The position numbers and the translations under genes were made by a program. From Pontibacillus salicampi (GTDB lineage: Bacteria; Bacillota; Bacilli; Bacillales; BH030062): a DNA stretch of 64,000 nt. This document shows, piece by piece, positions 40,523-48,790 of the stretch. Where the stretch lies: assembly GCF_042434395.1 (NCBI RefSeq), contig NZ_JBHLTP010000004.1:218802-282801 (forward strand), in the 5' to 3' direction. Numbering within the stretch: the stretch's first letter is position 1; every line of letters begins with the position of its first letter. The notes below the pieces were generated by a model. The model saw only the letters and a list, made by a program, of their open reading frames with translations, was not told the origin of the DNA and searched no databases.

Positions 40523-41530
40523 ATGTTGTTATTTGTAGACAATGAGGGAATTACAGATCCGCAAATTAACCTCGCTATCGAGGAATATGTGTTAAAGAAC
40601 CTAGAAATTGATAATGATACATCGTACTTACTGTTTTACATTAATGAGCCATCCATTATTATCGGTAAAAATCAAAATACAATAGAAGAGATTAATACCG
40701 ATTATGTAGATGAAAATGGTATTAAGGTAGTTCGCAGGCTGTCCGGAGGGGGAGCTGTGTACCATGACTTAGGAAACTTGAATTTCAGTTTCTTGACGAA
40801 GGATGATGGTAATAGCTTTAATGATTTCAAGAAGTTCACACAGCCTGTAACAGATGCGCTCCAGAAGCTTGGAGTTAAGGCTGAAATGTCTGGTCGTAAT
40901 GATATCCAATTAGAGGACGGACGAAAGATATCCGGTAACGCCCAATTCTCTACCAAAGGCCGTATGTTCAGTCATGGAACATTAATGTTTAATTCAGAAA
41001 TTGAAAATGTTGTACAAGCACTTCGCGTAAAGTCCGAAAAAATTCGCTCTAAAGGAATCAAATCTATTCGCAGCCGTGTAGCTAATGTTTCTGAACTAAT
41101 GGATGAATCGATGTCTATGAACGAATTCAAACAATTAATCCTTCGCTACATTTTTGATGTGGAATCAGTAGAAGATGTACCACAATATACATTGACTGAG
41201 GACGATTGGAAGAAGATTCATGAACTTTCAAACGAACGCTATCAACAGTGGGAATGGAATTATGGAAAATCTCCTGCAGCAAATATTCAACACTCCCATC
41301 GATTCGATGGAGGTACGGTGGATGTTCGTCTAGACGTGAAAAAGGGAATCATTGAGAATGCCAAGATTTATGGTGATTTCTTTGGTGTTGGAGATGTGAG
41401 TGAGATTGAGGACCGACTCATTGGTGCCCGTTATGAACGAGCATCTATTGATGAAGCTATTGAAGATTTAGATATCTCTCACTATCTTGGACGTATTTCT
41501 CGTGAAGACTTCTTGTCTCTCATTTATTAA
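40523..41530 (+). CDS. lplJ: Lipoate-protein ligase LplJ
   Basis: The 335-residue enzyme has the lipoate-AMP binding motif RRLSGGGAVYHDLGNLNFS (about residues 72-90), the catalytic-lysine region GRKISGNAQF, and a C-terminal accessory domain. It attaches lipoate to the E2 subunits of 2-oxoacid dehydrogenases and to GcvH. AGGAGG precedes the ATG. Its place after yhfI matches lplJ (yhfJ). A terminator follows. Confidence 0.95.
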   Translation: MLLFVDNEGITDPQINLAIEEYVLKNLEIDNDTSYLLFYINEPSIIIGKNQNTIEEINTDYVDENGIKVVRRLSGGGAVYHDLGNLNFSFLTKDDGNSFNDFKKFTQPVTDALQKLGVKAEMSGRNDIQLEDGRKISGNAQFSTKGRMFSHGTLMFNSEIENVVQALRVKSEKIRSKGIKSIRSRVANVSELMDESMSMNEFKQLILRYIFDVESVEDVPQYTLTEDDWKKIHELSNERYQQWEWNYGKSPAANIQHSHRFDGGTVDVRLDVKKGIIENAKIYGDFFGVGDVSEIEDRLIGARYERASIDEAIEDLDISHYLGRISREDFLSLIY

Positions 41531-41541
41531 ACCCATTACAG

Positions 41542-41573
41542 GAGCGAACCTACCAAGAGGCTCGCTCTTTTTA
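41542..41573 (+). terminator. Terminator after lplJ
   Basis: GAGCGA...TCGCTC hairpin with additional internal pairing CCT/AGG, followed by TTTTTAC. Confidence 0.8.
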
Positions 41574-41659
41574 CTTTTTTCCAAAAACAATGATATCTAT
41601 CTTCCTTCATTTCTGGTAGATTATGTTATAAAGGAAATCTAAATAGTAGGTGAACAAGC

Positions 41660-42451
41660 ATGAAGCAGTTGTTATGGAGTATTATTGGTGTAGCCTCTTT
41701 AATGGGCAGTTTCTTTCTGTTATTTATTGTTCCAACGCGCTGGTTAAAAGTAGAACGTATAGGCTGGGAAACAAAGGTCACGAAAAAAATTGTACAAATC
41801 AGCGATATTCATATGAAGCATCTTCGAGTTCCTCTATCCACTATTAAAGGGGTCATTGAAAGCGAACAGCCAGATTACATCTTTCTAACTGGGGATTTTA
41901 TTGATGAAAACGAAGCTGAACTATTGAAGCTTGATTCCTTCCTCGAAATGATTGCAACCACTGGCGTGGAAACATATGCTGTGCTGGGAAATCATGACCG
42001 TTATCTCCAATCGTTGGATGACTTAGAGCATTTGTTACGCTCCCATCAGATTACGTTGTTAAAAAACGAATGGGTGGAAAAAGAAGATGTCTTTCTAGTC
42101 GGCATTGATGATTTTGGGGAGGGGCAGCACGATATGGAAACAAGCTTTTCCTTCTCTAACCCTGAACAAAAAGATGTTATCGTTTTAACCCATGATCCTG
42201 AAATCATGACAGAATTGGATCGTCCTTTTACGATGCTTGTTGCTGGCCACCTCCATGGAAAACAAGTAAATATCCCATATTTTTTTAAGTTGGTAAATAT
42301 GGGAAGTGTAGCGCGTTCTGGTAAATACCAGGGTAAACATCCTCACGATAAAGGACATTTCTACATTTCCAAAGGGATAGGGCAATCGAATTTGAATATC
42401 CGCTTTCTTGTCCGAAGTGAACTAACCATTCATGAATTAGGCAAAAGATAA
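41660..42451 (+). CDS. Membrane-anchored metallophosphoesterase
   Basis: The 263-residue protein has an N-terminal membrane helix (about residues 5-25) and all calcineurin-like phosphoesterase motifs: ISDIHMKH, TGDFIDE, LGNHDR, LTHDPE and AGHLHGKQ. It is similar to YkuE/YkoQ-type proteins and probably faces the outside. It may act on lipid or cell-wall phosphoesters (inference). The ATG follows TAGGTGA. It ends 14 bp before the promoter of the glycine riboswitch. Confidence 0.88.
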   Translation: MKQLLWSIIGVASLMGSFFLLFIVPTRWLKVERIGWETKVTKKIVQISDIHMKHLRVPLSTIKGVIESEQPDYIFLTGDFIDENEAELLKLDSFLEMIATTGVETYAVLGNHDRYLQSLDDLEHLLRSHQITLLKNEWVEKEDVFLVGIDDFGEGQHDMETSFSFSNPEQKDVIVLTHDPEIMTELDRPFTMLVAGHLHGKQVNIPYFFKLVNMGSVARSGKYQGKHPHDKGHFYISKGIGQSNLNIRFLVRSELTIHELGKR

Positions 42452-42464
42452 GCTTGTTTAGCCG

Positions 42465-42493
42465 TTGACCGACAACTATTTGGTTGGTATGAT
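42465..42493 (+). promoter_or_regulatory. Promoter of the glycine riboswitch transcript
   Basis: TTGACC (42465-42470) and TATGAT (42488-42493) with exactly 17 bp spacing and an extended -10 TGG. The transcript would start near 42500. Confidence 0.8.
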
Positions 42494-42556
42494 GACTTTA
42501 GTACATTAAAATAATAGTGGCTACGATTGCTGTGGGTAACACTATAGCAGGAGCAC

Positions 42557-42621
42557 ATTCTGGAGAGACCACTTTAGTAGTGGCGCCGAAGGGTTCACAA
42601 TCTCAGGCAAATGGACAGAAT
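42557..42621 (+). promoter_or_regulatory. Glycine riboswitch, single aptamer
   Basis: The 65-nt core follows the gcvT-type aptamer closely. P1 is ATTCTG (42557-42562) with CAGAAT (42616-42621). The conserved GGAGAGACC (42562-42570) is followed by a CCACT/AGTGG hairpin, GGCGCCGAAGG (42582-42592) and CTCAGGCAAATGGACAG (42602-42618), with GAGA and TCTC forming P2. Only one complete aptamer is present; the usual partner is missing, though a short ATAGTG/CACTAT stem (about 42514-42545) lies just upstream and may be a vestigial second element. A terminator follows 55 nt later. Confidence 0.92.
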
Positions 42622-42675
42622 CGCGAGAGAACACAACAACTCATGCATTATGTGTGTTCATTAGTGATTCATAAG

Positions 42676-42704
42676 AGATTGGAGCTGCTTCCAATCTTTT
42701 TTTA
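42676..42704 (+). terminator. Riboswitch-controlled terminator
   Basis: AGATTGGA (42676-42683) and TCCAATCT (42690-42697) form an 8-bp stem with a 6-nt loop, followed by TTTTTTT. It lies between the aptamer and the ACT-domain gene, as an attenuator would. I could not identify the antiterminator. Confidence 0.9.
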
Positions 42705-42779
42705 ATTGGCTTTCTTTAGAAGAAAAGACCAGCAAAATTTAATTAGATATACAATAACACGACCGAGGTGACAAACAAG

Positions 42780-43055
42780 ATGGAGAGACGTCGAGCAGTA
42801 GTAAGTGTAATAGGGAAAGATCAAGTAGGTATCATTGCGAAAGTAACTACTGTACTAGCAGATAAGAATATTAATGTGTTGGATATAAGCCAGACGATTG
42901 TGGAAGAGTTTTTTACCATGATGATGGTAGTCGATGTTGGGGCAGCACAGGATTTAGATGGAGTTAGAAAAAGTTTAGACACTATAGGAAACGAAGTGGG
43001 TGTCCAAATCCATTTACAGCTGGAAGAAGTATTCCAGGCAATGCATCGTGTATAG
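42780..43055 (+). CDS. ACT-domain protein, UPF0237 family
   Basis: The 91-residue protein is a single ACT domain with GKDQVGIIAKVTTVLAD and NVLDISQTIVEEFFTMMMVV, similar to UPF0237 proteins and to the N-terminal domain of GcvR. ACT domains bind amino acids, often glycine or serine, and regulate partner proteins. ATG 42780 was chosen because GAGGTG lies 9 nt upstream; the GTG at 42768 is part of that site. It is 11 nt upstream of the UPF0210 gene and follows the glycine riboswitch, so a glycine-related role is likely (inference). Confidence 0.9.
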   Translation: MERRRAVVSVIGKDQVGIIAKVTTVLADKNINVLDISQTIVEEFFTMMMVVDVGAAQDLDGVRKSLDTIGNEVGVQIHLQLEEVFQAMHRV

Positions 43056-43066
43056 GAGGATAAGCA

Positions 43067-44428
43067 ATGAATATTGAACTGAATGAAATTACTGAAACCA
43101 TTCGCATGGTACAGATGGAGAACCTAGACATACGAACGGTTACTATTGGAATCGATCTCAGAGATTGCGCTGATAGCGATGTGGAGAAGATGAAAGAACG
43201 CATTTATGATAAAATCGTCAGCTATGCCAAGGATTTGAAGCCCTATGCCGAACAGGTAGAAAAAGAGTATGGAGTTCCCATTATTAACAAACGCATTTCT
43301 GTAACACCAATAGCAGAAATTCTTGGTGGCGCGACGAGAGAAGAAGCCATTGAGGTAGCTAAAACGCTGGATAAGGCAGCTAGAGATACTGGGGTTGACT
43401 TCATAGGAGGCTACTCCGCACTTGTCCATAAAGGGGTTACCAAAGGAGATCAGACATTATTGGACTCCCTTGCAGAAGCTTTATCTGTCACAGAACGAGT
43501 CTGTGCTTCTGTTTCGGTTGCTACTACTAGGACAGGAATAAATATGGACGTGGTTAAACAAATGGGGGCCATTATTAAAGAAGCCGCTGAACGCACTAGA
43601 GACCAGGACGGTATTGCCTGTGCGAAGCTGGTTGTCTTTTCCAATCCGGTAGAGGATAATCCCTTTATGGCAGGAGCCTTCCACGGTACCGGAGAAGGGG
43701 AAGCCGTCCTAAATGTTGGAGTAAGTGGACCCGGTGTTGTATTGAGTGCATTGAAACGCCACCCTGAAGCAGATTTAGGTGAGGTGTCGCAAATCATTAA
43801 AAAGACGGTATTTAAAATAACAAGAGCTGGAGAACTAATAGGCAGAACAGTTGCCGATCGTCTCAGTGTTCCGTTTGGAATCTTAGACCTTTCTCTTGCA
43901 CCTACCAATGCTATGAATGATAGTGTTGCAGAAATACTAGAGGAAATTGGTTTAGAGCGCGTAGGTACCCATGGCACCATTGCTGCTCTTGCGCTAATGA
44001 ATGATGCAGTGAAAAAAGGCGGAGCGATGGCAAGCTCATACGTAGGTGGATTGAGCGGAGCCTTTATTCCAGTCAGCGAGGATAATGGGATGATACAAGG
44101 TGTGAACGATGGATCCTTAACTCTTCCAAAGCTCGAGGCTATGACCTGTGTTTGTTCAGTTGGCCTTGATATGATTGCTCTTTCCGGTAAAGCTACTGCT
44201 GCAACGCTATCTGGAATCATTGCAGATGAAGCAGCTATCGGCATGATCAATAAGAAAACCACTGCTGTAAGGGTTATTCCAGTACCGGATAAAGAAGAGG
44301 GAACGATGGTGGAATTTGGCGGATTATTAGGAAGAGCACCAGTCATGGGCGTAAATGGCTTTAGCTCTGAAGCGTTTATTAATCGGGGCGGACGTATTCC
44401 AGCTCCTTTACAAGCGTTAATAAATTAA
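43067..44428 (+). CDS. UPF0210 (DUF711) family protein
   Basis: The 453-residue soluble protein matches UPF0210: it starts with ELNEITETIRMVQMENLDIRTVTIGI, has NKRISVTPIAEILGG, and Gly-rich blocks such as GVSGPGVVLSAL and GVNGFSSEAFINRGGRIP at the C-terminus. The family adopts a fold related to pyruvate-formate lyase, but its activity is unknown. It follows a UPF0237 ACT gene in many Gram-positive bacteria. The glycine riboswitch upstream gives the first functional hint for the pair that I am aware of. GGAGG precedes the ATG. A terminator follows. Confidence 0.92.
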   Translation: MNIELNEITETIRMVQMENLDIRTVTIGIDLRDCADSDVEKMKERIYDKIVSYAKDLKPYAEQVEKEYGVPIINKRISVTPIAEILGGATREEAIEVAKTLDKAARDTGVDFIGGYSALVHKGVTKGDQTLLDSLAEALSVTERVCASVSVATTRTGINMDVVKQMGAIIKEAAERTRDQDGIACAKLVVFSNPVEDNPFMAGAFHGTGEGEAVLNVGVSGPGVVLSALKRHPEADLGEVSQIIKKTVFKITRAGELIGRTVADRLSVPFGILDLSLAPTNAMNDSVAEILEEIGLERVGTHGTIAALALMNDAVKKGGAMASSYVGGLSGAFIPVSEDNGMIQGVNDGSLTLPKLEAMTCVCSVGLDMIALSGKATAATLSGIIADEAAIGMINKKTTAVRVIPVPDKEEGTMVEFGGLLGRAPVMGVNGFSSEAFINRGGRIPAPLQALIN

Positions 44429-44443
44429 GGATACTGCAAGAAG

Positions 44444-44475
44444 AGTCTACAGGAGAAGTCTGTAGGCTTTTTTCT
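44444..44475 (+). terminator. Terminator of the ACT-UPF0210 operon
   Basis: AGTCTACAG (44444-44452) and CTGTAGGCT (44460-44468) form a stem with one mismatch, followed by TTTTTT. Confidence 0.88.
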
Positions 44476-44507
44476 GTTCCAGCAATTCGACTTAATGAGA
44501 GTATTGC

Positions 44508-44536
44508 TTGTCAGAAAGTTTTTAATATTTTATAAT
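44508..44536 (+). promoter_or_regulatory. Promoter of lcfB
   Basis: TTGTCA (44508-44513) and a perfect TATAAT (44531-44536) are spaced by 17 bp. The FadR-type box lies 24 bp downstream of the -10. Confidence 0.85.
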
Positions 44537-44560
44537 ATAGATGGAAATGCTGCCATAAAA

Positions 44561-44578
44561 TGAATGACTATTCATTCA
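44561..44578. promoter_or_regulatory. FadR operator upstream of lcfB
   Basis: TGAATGACTATTCATTCA matches the Bacillus FadR (YsiA, TetR family) consensus TGAATGAMTANTCATTCA at every position. It lies between the promoter and the ribosome binding site, so FadR without long-chain acyl-CoA would block lcfB transcription. Confidence 0.9.
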
Positions 44579-44599
44579 CTGGTAAGGGGGAAGGTATTC

Positions 44600-46141
44600 A
44601 TGAACATTAGTGATCAATTGGCGATCACAGCGAGAGAAATACCAACAAAGACAGCCTATATTTTTCAGGATCAGGAAACAAGCTATCAAGAACTGGAAGG
44701 ATCGGTGACCAAATTTGCTTCAGGCTTAGAACAAATGGGTCTTCAAAAAGGGGACCATATTGCTCTGGTGACAGGGAATAGTCCATATTTTATTATCGGT
44801 CTATACGGTGCACTTCGGCTTGGTTTAACTGTAATTCCAGTTAATCCTACATATACAGCTGAAGAAATGGGGTACATGCTGGAAAATGGTGATGTGAAGG
44901 CAGTTATCTCAATGGATTTGTTTTTAGAAACGTTCGAAAAAATGTCGAGCTCTATAGCGAAGGTCGAGCATATTATTGTGGCAGAAACAGACTCTAGCAT
45001 TCCATGGGAGAAAAGGTCGCTATCTGGTAAAATGAAATCGTTTACAAAGGTGATCAGTGAAGGCAGTCTGGATTTTATCAGCCCAAAACTCGATGCAGAA
45101 GACATAGGTGTTATCCTGTACACCTCTGGTACAACAGGGTCTCCTAAAGGGGCAATGCTGACGCATAGAAATATTTTTTCCAATGCGAAGGATGTAGCGG
45201 ATTACCTGCAAATGAATAATGACGACACAGTAATAGCAGCTCTCCCTATGTTCCACGTCTTCTGTCTTACAGTCTCGTTAAATGCTCCATTAATGAATGG
45301 TGGGACGGTATTAGTCATGCCAAAGTTCTCTCCACAGGAAGTTTTCCGAGTAACAGAAAAATTCCAAGCGTCCGTGTTCGCAGGAGTTCCCACCATGTAC
45401 AATTATTTGCTGCAAGGTGGAGTAGAACATAAAGCCTCCTTACAAAGCTTACGACTTTGTATTTCCGGCGGCGCTTCCATGCCGGTTGCTTTATTACAGC
45501 AGTTTGAAGAAACCTTTAACGTTATTATTTCCGAAGGGTATGGATTGTCAGAAGCATCTCCAGTAACGAGCTTCAACCCACTTGATCGCCCTAGAAAGCC
45601 TGGGTCGATTGGAACAAACATATGGAATGTAGAAAATATAATAGTAGATGAACTTGGCGAGGAGCTTCCTGCTGGGGAAGTTGGCGAGCTTGTCGTGCGT
45701 GGCCCTAATGTAATGAAAGGGTATTATAAAATGCCTGAGGAAACAGCTGTTGCATTGCGAGATGGCTGGCTTTATACAGGGGATATGGCTAGAATGGATG
45801 AGGAAGGATACATTTACATTGTCGATCGGAAGAAAGACATGATCCTTGTCGGAGGATATAACGTCTATCCTCGTGAGGTAGAAGAGGTACTCTATCGTCA
45901 TGAGAATGTTACAGAAGTTGCAGTCATTGGTGCTCCTGATCCGAATCTAGGAGAAGCAGTTCAAGCGTTTGTCGTAGTAGATGATCCAAACGTAACAGAG
46001 CAGGCGTTATATGATTATTGCACCGGCCACCTAGCTAAGTATAAACTTCCGGCATCTATTCAATTTCTGGAGGAATTGCCGAAGAATACAACAGGTAAGA
46101 TATTGCGTAAGAGTCTGCGCGAAACGGTTCAACAATCCTAG
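44600..46141 (+). CDS. lcfB: Long-chain-fatty-acid-CoA ligase LcfB (YhfL)
   Basis: The 513-residue AMP-forming ligase has the P-loop-like ILYTSGTTGSPKGAMLTHRN (about residues 170-190), the adenylate motif SEGYGLSEASP, the TGD motif in LYTGDMARMDEEGYIYIVDRKKDMI, and the C-terminal lysine in NTTGKILRK. Length and position match YhfL. It activates fatty acids for beta-oxidation or lipid synthesis. ATG 44600 follows AAGGGGGAAGG; the frame extends upstream across the FadR box. It is preceded by a FadR operator. Confidence 0.94.
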   Translation: MNISDQLAITAREIPTKTAYIFQDQETSYQELEGSVTKFASGLEQMGLQKGDHIALVTGNSPYFIIGLYGALRLGLTVIPVNPTYTAEEMGYMLENGDVKAVISMDLFLETFEKMSSSIAKVEHIIVAETDSSIPWEKRSLSGKMKSFTKVISEGSLDFISPKLDAEDIGVILYTSGTTGSPKGAMLTHRNIFSNAKDVADYLQMNNDDTVIAALPMFHVFCLTVSLNAPLMNGGTVLVMPKFSPQEVFRVTEKFQASVFAGVPTMYNYLLQGGVEHKASLQSLRLCISGGASMPVALLQQFEETFNVIISEGYGLSEASPVTSFNPLDRPRKPGSIGTNIWNVENIIVDELGEELPAGEVGELVVRGPNVMKGYYKMPEETAVALRDGWLYTGDMARMDEEGYIYIVDRKKDMILVGGYNVYPREVEEVLYRHENVTEVAVIGAPDPNLGEAVQAFVVVDDPNVTEQALYDYCTGHLAKYKLPASIQFLEELPKNTTGKILRKSLRETVQQS

Positions 46142-46328
46142 TATCTATCACCTAAAGCAATATGAAGTAAAATGTTTTCTACATGCTGCTTTCTTTCAGA
46201 GAACGTGCGTGTACTAATAACCGTCAACCATTCCGAAATCAGTAGGAAAGCCTATGGAAATCTCATTCAGTGTATAGGAGATTCCTATGAACGATGGGCT
46301 GATCCTTTGAATATGAGCACACCCACAT

Positions 46329-46368
46329 AGAAAGCTCCTAATCCTGCTGTGAGGATTAGGAGCTTTCT
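46329..46368. terminator. Long hairpin between lcfB and the sco-type gene
   Basis: AGAAAGCTCCTAATCCT (46329-46345) and AGGATTAGGAGCTTTCT (46352-46368) are perfect 17-bp arms with a 6-nt loop. It separates two convergent genes; the T-runs are short (TTTCT), so it is a probable but not ideal bidirectional terminator. Confidence 0.75.
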
Positions 46369-46371
46369 CGC

Positions 46372-46959
46372 CTATTGAACAAGGTTCATAACCTGAGCGT
46401 ACACACGCTCCTTCTCAAATCCTTCCCCCATAGGGAATTTGGCAACAAGGCTATTCCTTTCATCCAATACATATGTGTAGGAGGTGTGAACCAAATAATC
46501 AGTACCATTATCCTTAAATAAAAATCGGAATGGTTCGGCTAATTGCTTCGTATCCTCTAGGGAACCCCTTATAAATGTCCAGGATTCATCATCGTGGGCA
46601 TCGTAAACCTCCATGTATTTGTGTAGACGTTCTTGGGTATCATTTTCCGGGTCGATGGTAATGGATAAAAATTCCACCTGCTCTCCATATACCCCAGCTT
46701 CCTTAAATTGTTCTTTTAAATGCATCATGCGCTGGGAAGTGAGCGGACAAACATCTGGGCAGGCTGTGTACATGAACTCAACAATTCTAACCTTCTTATC
46801 CATTTGAGCTAAGTCATACGCCTCTCCACTAGCAGTGGTCATATTCACATCTGTTGGGAGCTTAACCCCTGCATCGCGGAAGAATTCCAAATACGTTATA
46901 CCACTGACAATTCCAGTCACTAAAATAGAAATAAAGAGAACATACCATTTTTTATGCAT
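46372..46959 (-). CDS. Sco1/SenC family copper-binding thioredoxin-like protein
   Basis: The 195-residue protein has an N-terminal membrane anchor (about residues 6-25) and a thioredoxin-like domain with the copper motif ACPDVCP (Cys67 and Cys71) and a conserved His in LVHTSYTYV (about residue 158). Sco proteins deliver copper to the CuA centre of cytochrome c oxidase. B. subtilis has YpmQ with this role at another place. GAGGGGAAGGA precedes the ATG on the minus strand. Confidence 0.92.
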   Translation of the reverse strand: MHKKWYVLFISILVTGIVSGITYLEFFRDAGVKLPTDVNMTTASGEAYDLAQMDKKVRIVEFMYTACPDVCPLTSQRMMHLKEQFKEAGVYGEQVEFLSITIDPENDTQERLHKYMEVYDAHDDESWTFIRGSLEDTKQLAEPFRFLFKDNGTDYLVHTSYTYVLDERNSLVAKFPMGEGFEKERVYAQVMNLVQ

Positions 46960-47131
46960 GAGTCCTTCCCCTCCGGTTCAATAAATATTTCCAGTTGTTA
47001 CTTTCATATTACAGCAGGAAACGTTCTTTTCTCGTGCTAAATGATGAACAAGTGATGACAAAAGTGTGGCTATTTTTTGTATAAGGGACAGGAGGCTAAT
47101 TATAATAGAGGTAGAGGAGAGGAGAGATAGC

Positions 47132-48322
47132 ATGAGACGGAGTGTTTGGCTGTACAGTTTTTTTCTATTAATACTATGGAGTTATTTCGCTTTTTTGTAT
47201 CCATTAGAGACGTATGCTGACTCACGTTTTGGTGCATATTGGCATGCCTATTCCTTCACACAGACAACATTTCCCTGGCTATTCCTATGGCTATTGTCCA
47301 CCTCCGAATATCCCGAGGTATGGCGGAATTGGCTGCTGGGAGCATGCAGGAGGGAGTGGCTAAGATCCGTATTATTCGGAGCAATGCTTGCAGGTAGCTA
47401 TGTAATTATTGCCTTACCACTTGATTTGGCAGGGTATGGATTATCAACACTGGCTGGGGTTCGAGAGCAGTCATTGTTGGACTGGTTAGGTGAATGGGGG
47501 TTACAATCCCTATTTTTTGTCCTGACAATAAGCACTGTAATTTGCATAGCAAGATGGTGTATGAAGAGATACCAACGTTTTTGGTGGGTAGCCGTATGGA
47601 TTATTTCATTGCCGGTGGTAGTTTTTCTAATGTATGTGCAGCCAATTTGGATTGATCCCCTATTTGAAGATTTTCAACCACTGCAGGATTCCGAAATAAA
47701 ACAAGATATTATTGACATTGCAAGTGAAGCGGGAATTTCGGAGACGCAAATCTATCAAGTTAACATGAGCGAGAAAGTTACCACCTTTAACGCATATGTG
47801 ACAGGGATTGGACCACAGAAGCGAATCGTGTTATGGGATACTACCCTACAGGGGATGGAGCCTGATGAAGTACTATTTATTCTGGCTCATGAAATTGCTC
47901 ATTACGTCATGAATCATGTGTATCTTGGGATAGCAGGGTATTTACTGTTTAGTCTCCTGCTGTTATTTGTGTTATCTCGTCTATTTCCAGTCGTAGTCCG
48001 TAACACTCGTAAAAGAAGCAGCATACCGCAATCACATTTAACCCACATACCACTATTACTTCTAGTAACCTCTATTCTGTTATTTGCGACACAGCCATTG
48101 TCGTTATGGGTTTCAAGAGAGATGGAAATCGCAGCGGATCAATATGCGATAGAACAAACAGACAATTTAGAACCAGCTTTAAAGGGATACCGAGCACTCG
48201 CCAAACAATCCCACAGTGATGTGCAGCCCGCTTCATGGATTAAATGGCTGCGCTACACCCACCCGCCGATTGAAGAGAGGCTAGAAAGGATTAGGGAGGC
48301 TAAGGAAAAGGAGGACCAGTAG
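47132..48322 (+). CDS. yhfN: M48 family membrane metalloprotease YhfN-like
   Basis: The 396-residue protein has several N-terminal membrane helices and a central M48 peptidase domain with the zinc motif HEIAHYVMNHV (about residue 253) and the third ligand in SREMEIAADQYAIE. It resembles CAAX-prenyl protease Ste24/HtpX-type enzymes and matches YhfN by position. AGAGGAGAGGAGAG precedes ATG 47132. A TTGTAT (47077) and TATAAT (47101) pair with an 18-bp spacer may be the promoter. The substrate is unknown. Confidence 0.88.
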   Translation: MRRSVWLYSFFLLILWSYFAFLYPLETYADSRFGAYWHAYSFTQTTFPWLFLWLLSTSEYPEVWRNWLLGACRREWLRSVLFGAMLAGSYVIIALPLDLAGYGLSTLAGVREQSLLDWLGEWGLQSLFFVLTISTVICIARWCMKRYQRFWWVAVWIISLPVVVFLMYVQPIWIDPLFEDFQPLQDSEIKQDIIDIASEAGISETQIYQVNMSEKVTTFNAYVTGIGPQKRIVLWDTTLQGMEPDEVLFILAHEIAHYVMNHVYLGIAGYLLFSLLLLFVLSRLFPVVVRNTRKRSSIPQSHLTHIPLLLLVTSILLFATQPLSLWVSREMEIAADQYAIEQTDNLEPALKGYRALAKQSHSDVQPASWIKWLRYTHPPIEERLERIREAKEKEDQ

Positions 48323-48459
48323 TAGCGACAAGAATAAAGTTATACAAATATAACATCAAATTGGAAGAAATTCCGACAAGAATTGACAGACTTTTTCAAG
48401 AATATGGGCAATCAACTTGTTCTAACAACATTGACAATTTGTTACATTAACGCAATTGG

Positions 48460-48486
48460 TTGCGGTATCCCGCAAATCTTTTTCGG
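48460..48486 (+). terminator. Terminator downstream of yhfN
   Basis: TTGCGG (48460-48465) and CCGCAA (48470-48475) with a 4-nt loop, followed by ATCTTTTTC. Confidence 0.65.
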
Positions 48487-48705
48487 TTACTTTTGTACAA
48501 GATTATATTAAAATAAACTTAAGGCAAATAAGTCAACAGATATTACGGATTTCCTGTCTCTGAAATTCGAATATGCTGGAGCTTATACGTCTTATGTGCT
48601 TAGACTACGGGTCATAAGCGCAATTGGTGAATAGGTCTTTTCGATATGAGAACACTTATTCACGAGTAATTCCCTCACTCAAAAGTTAACCAGTCGTCTC
48701 TTTTT

Positions 48706-48738
48706 GACCAATGCTCTTGTAGCATTGGTCCTTTTTTT
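48706..48738 (+). terminator. Strong terminator with no obvious upstream gene
   Basis: GACCAATGCT (48706-48715) and AGCATTGGTC (48721-48730) form a perfect 10-bp stem with a 5-nt loop, followed by CTTTTTTT. Confidence 0.85.
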
Positions 48739-48790
48739 GTCGAAGCTCATTACAAGACAACTAATAGGATATAGACGAAAAACAACAGCC

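Larger units (their letters stand above)
48323..48790. other. Intergenic region with two terminators and possible small RNA
   Basis: About 470 bp with no supported gene. It contains a terminator-like hairpin (48460-48486), a GTGAATA/TATTCAC dyad (about 48627-48663) and a strong plus-strand terminator (48706-48738). The stretch from about 48500 to 48738 could be a small RNA of about 230 nt, because a terminator without an upstream gene needs a transcript. Confidence 0.35.

Noticed and set aside
42557..42621. T-box or SAM riboswitch as alternative for the 42.5-kb RNA element
   Set aside because: No T-box GGTGG core and no SAM-I core; the GCGCCGAAGG and CTCAGGCAAA elements are specific for glycine aptamers.
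42517..42705. 62-codon frame over the glycine riboswitch
   Set aside because: The sequence is explained by the RNA aptamer and terminator; there is no ribosome binding site.
43450..44346. A 298-codon open frame antisense to the UPF0210 gene
   Set aside because: It lies fully inside a well-supported gene on the other strand, has no ribosome binding site and encodes a low-complexity Ser/Pro/Ile-rich sequence.
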